Source: Neobacillus niacini | GTDB taxonomy: Bacteria > Bacillota > Bacilli > Bacillales > Cytobacillaceae | Length of the DNA stretch: 64,000 bases | Assembly (NCBI RefSeq): GCF_023715415.1 | Contig: NZ_JAMBOB010000006.1 | Location: forward strand, 1-64,000 | Reading direction: 5' to 3' | Part shown: in pieces, positions 25,779-34,630 of the stretch | How positions within the stretch are numbered: position 1 is the first letter of the stretch | Layout: every line of letters begins with the position of its first letter | Translations under genes and position numbers: made by a program | Notes under the pieces: generated by a model | What the model was told of the DNA's origin: nothing | What the model saw: only the letters and a program-made list of their open reading frames with translations | Database searches by the model: none

Positions 25779-25973
25779 CTAATATCTCTTTATACCCATT
25801 TTTTGCTTTTTCATTAATTCGTATGATTTTTCTATGATATCGGTGAGTACATCACCTTTATATACTCTGCCTAATCTAAGATTTTCTTGATAGTATTCGA
25901 CTATTTCGTCCAGTTTGTCAGAGGTTTCTTTTGAAATCCTTACATTTAATTGAATTCTTCCGTTTTCAGCCAA
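25779..25973 (-). CDS. Small ribbon-helix-helix-like protein, 64 aa
   Basis: Starts at TTG (MAENGRIQLNVRISKE), 8 nt after AGGAG; an ATG six codons upstream precedes that ribosome binding site and is less likely. The strand RIQLNVRIS followed by two helices (SDKLDEIVEYYQEN, KGDVLTDIIEKSYELMKK) resembles a CopG/MetJ-type ribbon-helix-helix DNA-binding fold. No toxin gene is adjacent. It is probably a small regulator; targets are unknown. Confidence 0.6.
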   Translation of the reverse strand: MAENGRIQLNVRISKETSDKLDEIVEYYQENLRLGRVYKGDVLTDIIEKSYELMKKQKMGIKRY

Positions 25974-26189
25974 GGGAGACACTCCTATCATTTATATAGC
26001 AAACTGCTAGCACTTTGCAGAATTCGTGTTATTACTTGATTATATACTATTATTCTACACTTTTTTTCAATCAAAGATAAAAAAAGAGTTACGCTTGTAT
26101 GTAAATTCACTGTCAAAACTTTTTAGGTTATTTTCTTACATAAAAATACAAATTTTGCCTCAAATTATCATGAGGGAGGTTTCTGCTAT

Positions 26190-27071
26190 ATGAGCTTTAC
26201 TTGGTTATTCACTTTCTTATTTATGATTCAGCAAATAACGCCTCAAGCTGGTGTGGACATTACAAGAGATGGTAAACTCATTTATACTATAAATAAAGAA
26301 GATTACGCTGTTGGGAATCCAAGCTACTTAATTTTGGATACAAAAAAACACAACCAACTCTTAGATCAATTAGAAAAGAAGTTATCCGTATTACCTAAAA
26401 ATGCAAAATTGGATCCGCATGGTAATATTATTCCTGAACAGGTTGGTTTGAGTATCAATCGACAAGCTTTTACAGAGAGCTTCTATTCCCTTTTTTTCGA
26501 ACAAAACAAATCAACATTGGAAATACCTATGTATCCTGTCTATCCAAAAGTAGATAGTGAATTACTTTCAGATATCCGCAGTATTCGAATTGGCCGGTAC
26601 ATTACTTCTTTTAATCCCAGAAATAAAAAGCGATCGCACAATATTCAATTGGCAGTCGAAGCAATTAATAATCATGTCGTTTTTCCTGGTGAAACCTTTT
26701 CATTTAATTCTGTAGTTGGAAAAAGAACAACTGAGAAGGGATATGAAAAGGCTAAAGTGATTGTTAGGGGTGAATATGCAGAAGACATTGGCGGAGGAAT
26801 ATGTCAGGTTTCTTCAACATTATTTAATGCTGTCGATAGCGCAGGACTGAAAATCGTTCAGCGTTTTTCTCACAGCAGAGTTGTCCCCTATATTCCACCA
26901 GGACGTGATGCAACCGTAAGCTGGTATGGTCCTGATTTTGAATTTAAGAATTTGTACAATCAGCCCATTTTAATTCAAGCAAGAACGATTGGGAATCTTT
27001 TAGTCATTAAGTTATTTTCCTCCGAGGTAATAGAGTATAAACCTAAGAAAGTTCCATTCCCAACACTTTGA
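26190..27071 (+). CDS. VanW family protein
   Basis: 293 aa: short N-terminal hydrophobic segment, a beta-rich region, then the VanW domain (about residues 150-275; FPGETFSFNSVVGKRTTEKGY, GGGICQVSSTLFNAV, YIPPGRDATVSWYGPDFEFKN). The family is named from a vancomycin-resistance cluster, but its function is unknown; members are mostly surface or spore-envelope associated. The ATG follows GAGGGAGG. The gene is monocistronic, with a strong shared terminator at its stop codon. Confidence 0.85.
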   Translation: MSFTWLFTFLFMIQQITPQAGVDITRDGKLIYTINKEDYAVGNPSYLILDTKKHNQLLDQLEKKLSVLPKNAKLDPHGNIIPEQVGLSINRQAFTESFYSLFFEQNKSTLEIPMYPVYPKVDSELLSDIRSIRIGRYITSFNPRNKKRSHNIQLAVEAINNHVVFPGETFSFNSVVGKRTTEKGYEKAKVIVRGEYAEDIGGGICQVSSTLFNAVDSAGLKIVQRFSHSRVVPYIPPGRDATVSWYGPDFEFKNLYNQPILIQARTIGNLLVIKLFSSEVIEYKPKKVPFPTL

Positions 27072-27099
27072 AAAAGTCCGCATGGTATGCGGACTTTTT
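27071..27099. terminator. Bidirectional terminator
   Basis: Stem of 13 bp including the A/T tracts (27071-27083 with 27087-27099), GC core GTCCGCAT; serves the convergent VanW and 27100 genes. Confidence 0.9.
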
Positions 27100-27369
27100 T
27101 TATCGATTTTTATCATTTCTTAGTGCGCTAGCCAATAGCTCTTCTGAGAATTCAGCTAGTGCAGGATTACTCATACCATTTAAGTTAGTTTTTGGGGTAA
27201 AGCTTTGGACTACATCTTGAAAGGGCACGGCTATATTATTTCGTTTTCCTCTTGTTAGTCCAAAAACGGCGGCACTGATTCCGACTCCAAGTAATGAGGC
27301 CCACATGGCACCCCTGCTCTTTCGTTTCTTTCCAAACAAATTGAAAAACGGCTTAATCATATTTCTCAT
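27100..27369 (-). CDS. Small conserved hypothetical membrane-associated protein, 89 aa
   Basis: Start ATG at 27369, 8 nt after AAAGGAG. Basic N-terminus (MRNMIKPFFNLFGKKRKSRG), one hydrophobic segment (AMWASLLGVGISAAVFGL) and a polar C-terminal half ending FSEELLASALRNDKNR. The topology suggests a single-pass protein. The family is not recognised with confidence; similar small proteins are widespread in Bacillaceae. It is monocistronic. Confidence 0.6.
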   Translation of the reverse strand: MRNMIKPFFNLFGKKRKSRGAMWASLLGVGISAAVFGLTRGKRNNIAVPFQDVVQSFTPKTNLNGMSNPALAEFSEELLASALRNDKNR

Positions 27370-27517
27370 CCAAAGCACTCCTTTATCTAACATGGGAATG
27401 GAAGTAAAAAGACCCTTCCATTAGCTTAATCTTTACCATTAAGATGAGAATATGATTGGAAAACTACTGGTGATTTGTTATTTGTTTACAGAATATACTT
27501 TGGTTAGCAAGATGGTT

Positions 27518-28009
27518 TTATAGCTTCTTTATTCTTACAGGACTCACCATGAGAATGGATAGTAAGATGGTAATGAATGCATTACTGTATAGAAATATTC
27601 CCATGCAAGCCATTAACAGCCCGGCTGCCGTTATGGGCAAACCCATAAAATAACCTCTAGTTGGCTTTACATTAAATTTCGCTAACCGTAAAGCCCCCAT
27701 CGTTGGAAATAGCATAAATGCAATGGTTGTGAAAAATGATGGAGGCTCTAATGAGTAAAATAATAGTGCTGGTGCTACACCGAGACTAACAATATCTGCT
27801 AATGAATCCAATTCAACTCCAAATTCACTATTCACCTTCAACCTTCTTGCTAAGCGTCCATCAAAAAGATCAAATATTGCCGATAAGAAGATAAACATGG
27901 CTGCCATCTGCAAATATCCATTCATATTGAAGGTAATCGAAAAGACACCCGATAATAAGTTCCCAATGGTAAATAAATTTGGTACTGCTTTAACCAAATG
28001 GTTTAACAA
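27518..28009 (-). CDS. pssA: CDP-diacylglycerol-serine O-phosphatidyltransferase
   Basis: 163-aa membrane enzyme that makes phosphatidylserine from CDP-diacylglycerol and serine, the first step to phosphatidylethanolamine. The CDP-alcohol phosphatidyltransferase motif is complete: DGRLARRLKVNSEFGVELD followed by SLAD. About five or six membrane segments. The TTG start follows AAGGGGG. It lacks a decarboxylase (psd) neighbour and is slightly shorter than the B. subtilis enzyme, ending soon after the last membrane helix. Confidence 0.9.
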   Translation of the reverse strand: MLNHLVKAVPNLFTIGNLLSGVFSITFNMNGYLQMAAMFIFLSAIFDLFDGRLARRLKVNSEFGVELDSLADIVSLGVAPALLFYSLEPPSFFTTIAFMLFPTMGALRLAKFNVKPTRGYFMGLPITAAGLLMACMGIFLYSNAFITILLSILMVSPVRIKKL

Positions 28010-28152
28010 GCAGATTCCCCCTTTTTAGACAACAACCTTCCGTTCATTACGATATAGTCTGCACCATTAATACTAATGTGAATCTAATTATAGACAGGTA
28101 TTATTAGTCCCCTTTCGTCAAAAGATAAAAAGTGAAAGGATGGTTGACTTTA

Positions 28153-28404
28153 ATGGATAAAACATTAGGCTATTTACGTGAAATCTTATCAAATTACAGT
28201 GAGCAGCACTCGGAAGGGAAACAATTATATCGGAAATTATCTGAAGGAAGATATTCTACTGAAGGGGATTTTGTGAGACAGTTAAGTCAAAAGGAGATTG
28301 CCTTTTTAAATGAAATGCTCCCTCAAGAAATTAATTATGCAAAGGAAGAGCAGGATGAAAAAAGGGCTCATGAATTAAATGAAGTATTCGAATTGCTATT
28401 TTAG
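28153..28404 (+). CDS. csgA: CsgA family sporulation protein
   Basis: 83 aa from the ATG at 28153 (MDKTLGYLREILSNY), with AAAGGATGG upstream; the GTG and TTG seven and three codons upstream give longer, less likely forms. The sequence parallels B. subtilis CsgA (LGYLRE, REFV-like FVRQL, QKEIAFLNEML, INYAKEEQDEKRAHELNEVFELLF), a SigG-dependent forespore protein of unknown biochemical role. No clear SigG promoter could be fixed by eye. The gene is monocistronic. Confidence 0.85.
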   Translation: MDKTLGYLREILSNYSEQHSEGKQLYRKLSEGRYSTEGDFVRQLSQKEIAFLNEMLPQEINYAKEEQDEKRAHELNEVFELLF

Positions 28405-28423
28405 ACTTTTGCTACATAAAAAT

Positions 28424-28450
28424 GAGATGTTAGTTGGGAACTAACATCTC
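28424..28450 (+). terminator. Hairpin after csgA, without T-tract
   Basis: 12-bp perfect stem with 3-nt loop beginning 20 nt after the csgA stop codon. No U-run follows, so it may protect the 3' end or work with a factor rather than as a simple intrinsic terminator. Confidence 0.5.
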
Positions 28451-28572
28451 TACATTGGGAAATAAATAAACGAGTCTGCGGTTATTTCCTAGGTAAGCGC
28501 ATACAATGACAAAAAACGAGGTTCACCAAGCGCAAATTCATCACCAAACGACAGAATGTGAGTTGTTTTTAA

Positions 28573-28611
28573 GGGATTTCCTTGAATCGACAATCCCTCA
28601 AATTTCAAGGA
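28573..28611. other. Interleaved inverted repeats (pseudoknot-like)
   Basis: GGGATT (28573-28578) pairs with AATCCC (28592-28597), and TCCTTGAA (28579-28586) with TTCAAGGA (28604-28611). The two pairs interleave. No gene, promoter or T-tract is linked to them. Confidence 0.35.
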
Positions 28612-28643
28612 TATTATTCCTCTTTTTAATATTGAAATAGCCA

Positions 28644-28668
28644 CAAAAAAAACTACCCTATGGCAGTT
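28644..28668 (-). terminator. Terminator of the YitT gene
   Basis: On the minus strand AACTGCC, short loop, GGTAGTT (one G-U pair) followed by a run of T, directly after the stop codon. Confidence 0.7.
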
Positions 28669-28671
28669 TTC

Positions 28672-29589
28672 CTAATGAATATCTCGTTTCTTAAACCTGC
28701 CTCCGCGAACTTCGGCAATATCAGCAACAGCGAGGAATGCGTTTTCATCACTTTCAGTAACAATTTCCTTCAGCTTTGCTTCCTCAAGTCGGTTGATTAC
28801 ACAGAAAATAACCTTCTTGTGATCTCCTGAATAAGCACCCTCTCCATTAATATAGGTAACGCCACGACCAAGGCGATTCATAATGGCCTCACCAATTTCT
28901 TTTGAATTGTCGCTAATAATCCAAACCGATTTGGACTCGTCTAAGCCAGTGATGGTAATATCAATTGTTTTATAGGCAACAAAATAAGCAATTAGTGAAT
29001 ACATGGCTCGATCCCAGGAGAATACAAAGCCTGCGCTTCCAAGGATAAATAAATTAAAAAACATAATAATTTCACCAACAGAAAATGGAAGCTTTTTATT
29101 AAATAAAATAGCGAGAATTTCCGTTCCATCCAAGGAACCTCCATAGCGGATGACCATACCTACCCCGATTCCGAGAACGATTCCGCCGAAAACGGTTGCA
29201 AGCAGGATATCTTGAGTAAAGGCAGGTACTGGATGAAGTAATGTAGTACCAATTGAAAGAATGATGATTCCATAAAGGGTGGATAATGCGAAGGTTTTTC
29301 CTATTTGTTTATAACCGATAAAGAAAAATGGAATGTTAAGAATAAAGATAAAAATACCGAGTTTCCAACCTGTTAAATAAGAGAGCATGATTGAAATTCC
29401 TACAATGCCTCCATCAATAACATGATTAGGAACGAGAAAAATTTCTAATCCTACAGCCATTAAAGCTGCCCCGATTGTAATGAGCATGATTCTTTGAATG
29501 ATTTTTCTGGATGTTAATCCTTTGTGTTGAACTTTCTCCATTAGCACTTTCTGTTGTTCGTTAAGGTTTACATTTGAAATTCCTGTCAT
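28672..29589 (-). CDS. YitT family membrane protein with DUF2179 domain
   Basis: 305 aa: cytoplasmic N-terminus (1-30), five or six transmembrane segments (about 31-200) with the family motifs DGGIVGISIML and IVLGIGVGMVIRYGGSLDGTEILA, then a soluble C-terminal DUF2179 domain (about 220-305; SVWIISDNSKEIGEAIMNRLGRGVT, VIFCVINRLEEAKLKEIV), which resembles a small ligand-binding regulatory fold. Long form of the family also seen at 8.2 kb. The ATG follows AAAGGGG. Transport function is suspected for the family but unproved. Confidence 0.88.
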   Translation of the reverse strand: MTGISNVNLNEQQKVLMEKVQHKGLTSRKIIQRIMLITIGAALMAVGLEIFLVPNHVIDGGIVGISIMLSYLTGWKLGIFIFILNIPFFFIGYKQIGKTFALSTLYGIIILSIGTTLLHPVPAFTQDILLATVFGGIVLGIGVGMVIRYGGSLDGTEILAILFNKKLPFSVGEIIMFFNLFILGSAGFVFSWDRAMYSLIAYFVAYKTIDITITGLDESKSVWIISDNSKEIGEAIMNRLGRGVTYINGEGAYSGDHKKVIFCVINRLEEAKLKEIVTESDENAFLAVADIAEVRGGRFKKRDIH

Positions 29590-30689
29590 TATCTTGCCCC
29601 TTTCGTATAGACTTGTGATTCCATTATATCAGTTTATTTATAGTTTTTTGAATTTTTATGCACTTTATTTCCCAGATTTTCTTAGTGAAATTCTAAGATT
29701 ATATTTTAAAAAGTCAAAATAAAGAAGCCGCCTCCATTGAGACAGCTTCTTGGGAATATTAACCTCTTAGGGGACCCAACCATGACATCAGCCAAAATGT
29801 TCTTTCCTCTTCCTTTTAGTCATTTTACGATCTAATGGAAGGTTGGAGATTTAGCCGATGGGTGTTGTTCCGTTGAAGGAATTAATTCACATGGAATTTA
29901 ATGGAATTCAAATCCCTTTAAAGAAACAAATTTACCGGTACTACCAATTGACTCATTATCCTTTTATTTGGATTGGTTTCTTGGCAATATAAGATTTGGA
30001 TTGGTTGAAGGTTTAGATAATAATATGAACAAAGATTCTTCATTCATTTATATCATTATCTCCTTACTACTCCTTACTTTTTAGGTGAGCTTCTTTATCA
30101 AATTTAAGGACCAAACAGTGGACTGCACCCATTTGTTTTAGTTATTGTTTTCTAGATTCTTTCTATACTTCATTACTTTAGGTTTCTTCGCAAAGGAAGC
30201 TCCATCATAATATTAAGAAAGATCTTTTTTGGTTTGAGATTTTTATCTACGTACTTGATACATAGGTAGATAAACTATCTTTACTCCCAAATTTACAATA
30301 ACTTGTGTACCATCATTTGAAAAGATGATTTCCTCTTTCACTAAATAGTAAGTTTCGTTCGTCTTGCACCTTTCCAATTCAATTTACATCGCTCCACCAA
30401 CCAAACTTTGCAAAGGGAAAACCTTTACTACTCGTTCACGAACGGAACGAACACGGATGGTTGAGTCTCCTAAGAAGTTAATTTGTATATCTTCTTTACA
30501 CTTATAGTATATCACCTTAAATCTCTTCCTAACACACTCCATTGTGGCAAATTGGTGAACTTTTCAAAATTACTAGACTATTAAAATTACTCTATTAAAC
30601 CAATCTACTCACTGTTTAGCCCACCTTGTAAAAGTAATACATTTAGGGAAGATTACCATTATAACTATGTATTGAAAGGATGTCTTCCA
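29590..30689. other. 1.1-kb stretch without an intact gene
   Basis: It contains a minus-oriented hairpin with T-tract at 29716-29751, a 33-codon plus-strand frame (29891-29992) with weak AAGGA in front, several short minus-strand frames interrupted by stops between 29990 and 30260, and the broken gene at 30243-30542. The base composition and the interrupted but protein-like minus-strand translations suggest decayed coding sequence. No insertion sequence ends, RNA gene or promoter was recognised, apart from what must start the esterase gene at 30690. Confidence 0.4.
30243..30542 (-). pseudogene. Possible broken gene with one in-frame stop
   Basis: From ATG at 30542, a 52-codon frame (MECVRKRFKVIYYKCKEDIQ...) stops at TAA (30384-30386), and the same frame continues another 46 codons (...TNETYYLVKEEIIFSNDGTQ...) to TAA at 30243. 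Both halves have protein-like composition with alternating strands, as if one 99-aa protein had acquired a stop. There is no ribosome binding site at the ATG. The family is not recognised. It could equally be chance. Confidence 0.3.
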
Positions 30690-31943
30690 ATGTTTGATTC
30701 CATAAAAAAACATGCTAAACCCTTCGAATCCATTAATGATCTTGATCCCTTGATAGAGGCTATTGGTGACTCAAAGTATGTCCTTCTCGGTGAGTCATCA
30801 CATGGGACTGCAGAGTTTTATACAATTCGCGCTGAGCTTACGAAAAGATTAATCAAAGAAAAGGGCTTCTCCATTATTGCTGTTGAAGGAGATTGGCCTT
30901 CCTGCCAATCCGTCAATCGATATATAAAAAACATTGGGTCACAAACAACCGATGCCAGAGAGGCTCTTCGCAGCTTTAATCGTTGGCCAACATGGATGTG
31001 GGCCAATCAGGAAATCATTGAATTAATTGAGTGGTTAAAAGACTTTAATCAACAAACTAAACGAAAGAGCAAAGTGGGGTTTTACGGATTAGATGTCTAT
31101 AGTCTATGGGAGAGTATGGATGAAATTATAAAATACTTAGAAAGTACCGGTAACTCTGGACTTAAACAGGCTAGAAATGCGTTTAACTGTTTTGAACCCT
31201 TTAACCGAAATAATGAATCCTATGCTGTCTCAGCGGGTTATTTATCTGAGGACTGCATGAAGGAGGCCCTCGGACTTCTAACTACGATACAAAAGAACAA
31301 GTGGAAATATGATGATGAAGAAGAAAACAGCTTAAATATGGAGGTTAATGCACTCGTTACTGTTAATGCTGAAGAATATTACCGGACCATGGTTACTAAT
31401 GATTCGAAATCTTGGAACGTGAGAGACATACACATGGTAGAAGCTTTGAATGCGGTAATGAAGTATTACGGTGATGGTGCAAAAGTAATCATCTGGGAAC
31501 ACAATACACATGTAGGAGATGCTCGGGCAACCGATATGAAAGATGCAGGGATGGTAAATGTTGGTCAGTTAATTAGGCAGCAGAATTATCCTGAAGATGT
31601 CTATATTGTTGGCTTTGGAACAAACAAAGGTACAGTAATCGCCTCGACTGAGTGGGGAGTTGATTTCCGCATCACGAATGTTCCCTCCGCTCAAACTGGC
31701 AGCTGGGAAAACTTGCTTCACAAGGTGGGGCCTGTTAACCAATACCTTTTATTCAATAATGAAAATCGTGAAGAATTTAATAAATCAATTGGTCACCGTG
31801 CAATTGGTGTTGTTTATCACCCTGAACATGAGCAATATGGAAACTACGTGCCTTCTGTCATGAGCAGCCGCTACGATGGATTTATCTTTGTTGATGAAAC
31901 GCATGCTCTACATCCGCTAGAAATGGAAAGTTTTATTTATTAA
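30690..31943 (+). CDS. Erythromycin esterase family protein
   Basis: 417 aa from ATG at 30690, behind GAAAGGATG. Family landmarks: LLGESSHGTAEFYTIRAELTKRLI near the N-terminus, VEGDWPSC, and EHNTHVGDARATDM in the second half, carrying the His and Glu residues of the EreA/EreB active site. True Ere enzymes open the macrolide lactone. Most chromosomal homologues in Bacillaceae have unknown substrates, so resistance is not implied. The gene is monocistronic, followed by a terminator. Confidence 0.85.
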   Translation: MFDSIKKHAKPFESINDLDPLIEAIGDSKYVLLGESSHGTAEFYTIRAELTKRLIKEKGFSIIAVEGDWPSCQSVNRYIKNIGSQTTDAREALRSFNRWPTWMWANQEIIELIEWLKDFNQQTKRKSKVGFYGLDVYSLWESMDEIIKYLESTGNSGLKQARNAFNCFEPFNRNNESYAVSAGYLSEDCMKEALGLLTTIQKNKWKYDDEEENSLNMEVNALVTVNAEEYYRTMVTNDSKSWNVRDIHMVEALNAVMKYYGDGAKVIIWEHNTHVGDARATDMKDAGMVNVGQLIRQQNYPEDVYIVGFGTNKGTVIASTEWGVDFRITNVPSAQTGSWENLLHKVGPVNQYLLFNNENREEFNKSIGHRAIGVVYHPEHEQYGNYVPSVMSSRYDGFIFVDETHALHPLEMESFIY

Positions 31944-31976
31944 AACGTACTATCTTCACATCACATAAATTATGAA

Positions 31977-32010
31977 AAATTACACATAATACTGCGTGTA
32001 ATTTATTTTT
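31977..32010 (+). terminator. Terminator of the esterase gene
   Basis: AAATTACAC, 10-nt loop, GTGTAATTT followed by ATTTTTG. Confidence 0.7.
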
Positions 32011-32036
32011 GAAAAAGAAAGAAGGCACACAAAAAC

Positions 32037-32240
32037 ATGACAGTCGGGACACAAGTTAAACAAGCTTTAGCGGGATTAAAAAGTGCACAAGCAAGCTTCG
32101 AAACCTTTGCTTTAGCAACGGATAATCAGAATGCAAAAAAACTCTATCAGGATGCGGCACAGAAAACTCAATCTGTCCTAGATAGTCTTGAACCACGGCT
32201 TCAAGAAATTTTAGCTGAAGAACCTCAATATAACCAATAA
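32037..32240 (+). CDS. DUF1657 protein
   Basis: 67 aa, two long helices: VKQALAGLKSAQASFETFALATDN and AKKLYQDAAQKTQSVLDSLEPRL, ending EEPQYNQ. DUF1657 proteins accompany spoVA genes and a DUF421 protein in the transposon-borne spoVA-2mob operons of Bacillus, linked to highly heat-resistant spores. Here no spoVA genes are present. First gene of a three-gene operon with another DUF1657 gene and the 2Duf gene. The start follows GAAGG by 11 nt. Confidence 0.85.
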   Translation: MTVGTQVKQALAGLKSAQASFETFALATDNQNAKKLYQDAAQKTQSVLDSLEPRLQEILAEEPQYNQ

Positions 32241-32306
32241 TAATGATTGAAGGGTTGGCTCCCTAGCCAACTCTTTTCCTTAGGATTTATGAAAGGAAGT
32301 AGGATT

Positions 32307-32510
32307 ATGACTATTGCAGCAAGTGTTAAGCAATGCCTAGCCAATATGAAAGGAATTGAAGCACAGTTATCCTCTCTAGCCTTAAATTCTAATGATAAAG
32401 GTGCTCAAGAAGTCTTCCATACTACCATGGAAACCATAGCTTCCGTTAAAAAGGATTTACAGACTCGTGTTTTGGAGCTTGAACGACTTGAACCACAATA
32501 TAAAGGTTAA
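32307..32510 (+). CDS. DUF1657 protein, second copy
   Basis: 67 aa starting at the ATG behind AAAGGAAG (MTIAASVKQCLANMKG). It shares the pattern of the first copy (VKQ, LA, LSSLALNSNDKGAQEVFHTTMETI, LEPQYKG) and so arose by duplication. It lies 66 nt after the first and 17 nt before the 2Duf gene. The role is presumably in the spore inner membrane or forespore, by association. Confidence 0.85.
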   Translation: MTIAASVKQCLANMKGIEAQLSSLALNSNDKGAQEVFHTTMETIASVKKDLQTRVLELERLEPQYKG

Positions 32511-32527
32511 TTTGGAGGTGAATGAAT

Positions 32528-33388
32528 ATGCCTAGTTGGTTTGATATTATCATTCGTTCCTTTGTCTTCTTAGCTCTATTATTTTTCATGACAAAAATAT
32601 TAGGAAAGAAGCAAATCTCTGAGCTTTCTTTTTTTGAATATGTTTCAGGGATTACAATCGGAAGTATTGCAGGTGAGGCCATAACTGGTCTTGAAAAAAA
32701 TATTTTTCAAGGAATGACTGCTATTATTATCTTTAGCCTTGCAACTCTCTTCGCTGACATTTTAGCATTAAAGAGTAAATCCTTCCGGGACTTCATTGAA
32801 GGTAGAGGGACCGTATTTATTAAGGATGGGAAGGTACTCGAGGAGAATTTAAAGAAGGAAAAATACTCCATTGATGAATTATCTGCCCTTCTTAGGCAAA
32901 AAGATATTTACCGTGTAGCAGACGTTGAATTTGCAGTGCTGGAGCCTAGAGGTACCTTAAGTGCCTTATTGAAAAAAGAAAATCGTCCATTGACACCTAA
33001 AGATTTACAAATGAAGGTCCCTATCGAAAAAGAACCACAAACAGTAATCATGGACGGAAACATTTTGGATGAAGCATTGAGGTCTGCAGGAAAAAGCAGA
33101 GGATGGTTAGAAACGGAATTAGAAAAGCTTCAACTAACCCTCGATAATGTATTTATTGGACAAGTGGATTCATACGGCGAATTAACTGTAGACATCTATG
33201 ATGACAAAATACAAGTCCCCTCTCCTACTCAGCGCCCTCTTTTATTAGCCTCACTAAAAAAGGCACAGGCTGATTTAGAAATATTTTCTCTCGAAACAGA
33301 AGACGAGGCATCAAAAGCTATGTATATGAAAAACGCAAAACTCCTTCAGGAAACAATTGATAAACTAACACCCTATCTTACAAGTTAA
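32528..33388 (+). CDS. 2Duf-type membrane protein (DUF421 with C-terminal DUF1657)
   Basis: 286 aa from the second ATG, 9 nt after GGAGG. Three N-terminal membrane segments (about 8-80), then the cytoplasmic DUF421/YetF domain (GRGTVFIKDGKVLEENLKKE, YSIDELSALLRQKDIY, VEFAVLEPRGTLSALLKK), and a C-terminal stretch (LLLASLKKAQADLEIFSLET..., about residues 238-286) that parallels the two DUF1657 proteins encoded just upstream. DUF421+DUF1657 is the layout of 2Duf, reported as the main determinant of raised spore wet-heat resistance in spoVA-2mob operons. Whether this chromosomal copy acts alike is inference. Confidence 0.85.
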   Translation: MPSWFDIIIRSFVFLALLFFMTKILGKKQISELSFFEYVSGITIGSIAGEAITGLEKNIFQGMTAIIIFSLATLFADILALKSKSFRDFIEGRGTVFIKDGKVLEENLKKEKYSIDELSALLRQKDIYRVADVEFAVLEPRGTLSALLKKENRPLTPKDLQMKVPIEKEPQTVIMDGNILDEALRSAGKSRGWLETELEKLQLTLDNVFIGQVDSYGELTVDIYDDKIQVPSPTQRPLLLASLKKAQADLEIFSLETEDEASKAMYMKNAKLLQETIDKLTPYLTS

Positions 33389-33396
33389 AGCCACCT

Positions 33397-33423
33397 GAGC
33401 CTAATCGAAACTAAATTAGGCTC
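33397..33423. terminator. Hairpin between convergent genes
   Basis: GAGCCTAA (33397-33404) pairs with TTAGGCTC (33416-33423); only a weak T-rich exit on the plus strand. Confidence 0.5.
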
Positions 33424-33431
33424 TATTCGTT

Positions 33432-34400
33432 TTATGCACTGACTTTTTTTCCATCAGGGAAATCACCTTTATGCGACACGTAGCTATGAAGCACCATTCC
33501 AGCCATGACAAGAATCATTCCAGTCCAAGAAAGTGTAGATGGAAATGCAGCTTTCAAGAGGATGAGCTCCCCTATTAAGGCAAATAAAACCTCCATGGAC
33601 TGTGTAGCTTCTACATTTCCCAGCTTTTGCATATTTCCTCGTACAAGATCGGTTGCTTGGAAAAATAAAATGGTCGCAATTACACCAGAGGTAATCGCAA
33701 CAAGGCCAGATTGAATACTTTGACCACCACTTGGTAGACCAACCGTAAACAAACCATAAATCGCTAGTATAATCCAGAACGGCATACTGGCGAGTGTCAT
33801 TCCTAAAACACGTTGAAAAACATCGAGCCTTCCCCCACAAACATCCATCATCTTTCTGTTCCCTAATGGATAAGCAAATGATGCGATAATGACAGGTACC
33901 ACTCCTAATAAAACATCGATTGGTGTGAGAGAACTTGCTTGCTCTATTTGCATTAATATAATACCAAGCAAGATAATTAATGACATAGCCATACCTTTGA
34001 ATGGTATTCTGCCTTTTATCAGGATTGGGCCTTTTTTAGTCAAAACAGTTTCAAAAAACAACGGGGCTAATAACGATCCAGAGATAATAGTTATTTGCCA
34101 GGTAGAAGCGATTAACCAGCCAGGTGCATAGGCAGCGGAGAAACAAATTGGTCCGTAAAATAGACCAAAGCCCACAAAGCTCCACAAGAGCCAAGCACGG
34201 GGATTATTTTTCATCTCTACTAATAATGGCTTTAGATTTTTTCTCCCGTAAACAAGAAGCAATAGTGGAGGAACCATGAAGAAATATCGAAGTGAAGCAC
34301 TCCATATCCAGCTCCCTCCATCTAACTCCATGGAACGGTTAATTATAAACGTAAAGGCAAAAAAGAAGGCAGCTAATATGCCTAATACAATCAGTCGCAT
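33432..34400 (-). CDS. DMT-superfamily multidrug-resistance efflux transporter (EmrE-like, PF13536 type)
   Basis: 322 aa with about ten transmembrane helices. The N-terminal half (GILAAFFFAFTFIINRSMEL, SASLRYFFMVPPLLLLV) and LGNVEATQSMEVLFALIGE in the C-terminal half match the putative multidrug exporter group of the drug/metabolite superfamily. The start is the ATG at 34400, 10 nt after GGGG; a TTG two codons upstream is too close. Substrate unknown. It is a single gene. Confidence 0.8.
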   Translation of the reverse strand: MRLIVLGILAAFFFAFTFIINRSMELDGGSWIWSASLRYFFMVPPLLLLVYGRKNLKPLLVEMKNNPRAWLLWSFVGFGLFYGPICFSAAYAPGWLIASTWQITIISGSLLAPLFFETVLTKKGPILIKGRIPFKGMAMSLIILLGIILMQIEQASSLTPIDVLLGVVPVIIASFAYPLGNRKMMDVCGGRLDVFQRVLGMTLASMPFWIILAIYGLFTVGLPSGGQSIQSGLVAITSGVIATILFFQATDLVRGNMQKLGNVEATQSMEVLFALIGELILLKAAFPSTLSWTGMILVMAGMVLHSYVSHKGDFPDGKKVSA

Positions 34401-34630
34401 TACCAATATTCCCCTTTAAAATTCATTTCCTTCCAATGAAAATTGTTCACTCCAATGGATGCATTTTTTATTATATCAAATATCTGAATTATTTGTAATT
34501 TCTTAAGAGAGCATAAGACGAAAAAATGACGCATAAATTATTTCGTCGTTCAAAAAAACACGAAACTTCTTGAGAACCTAACCGTATAAATTGAATGGCA
34601 ACTAAAATTTGGGTGAGTGAGGTTGATAGC

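Noticed and set aside
30690..31943. Acquired macrolide resistance gene
   Set aside because: The protein belongs to the erythromycin esterase superfamily, but chromosomal Bacillaceae members mostly have unknown substrates and no mobile element surrounds it.
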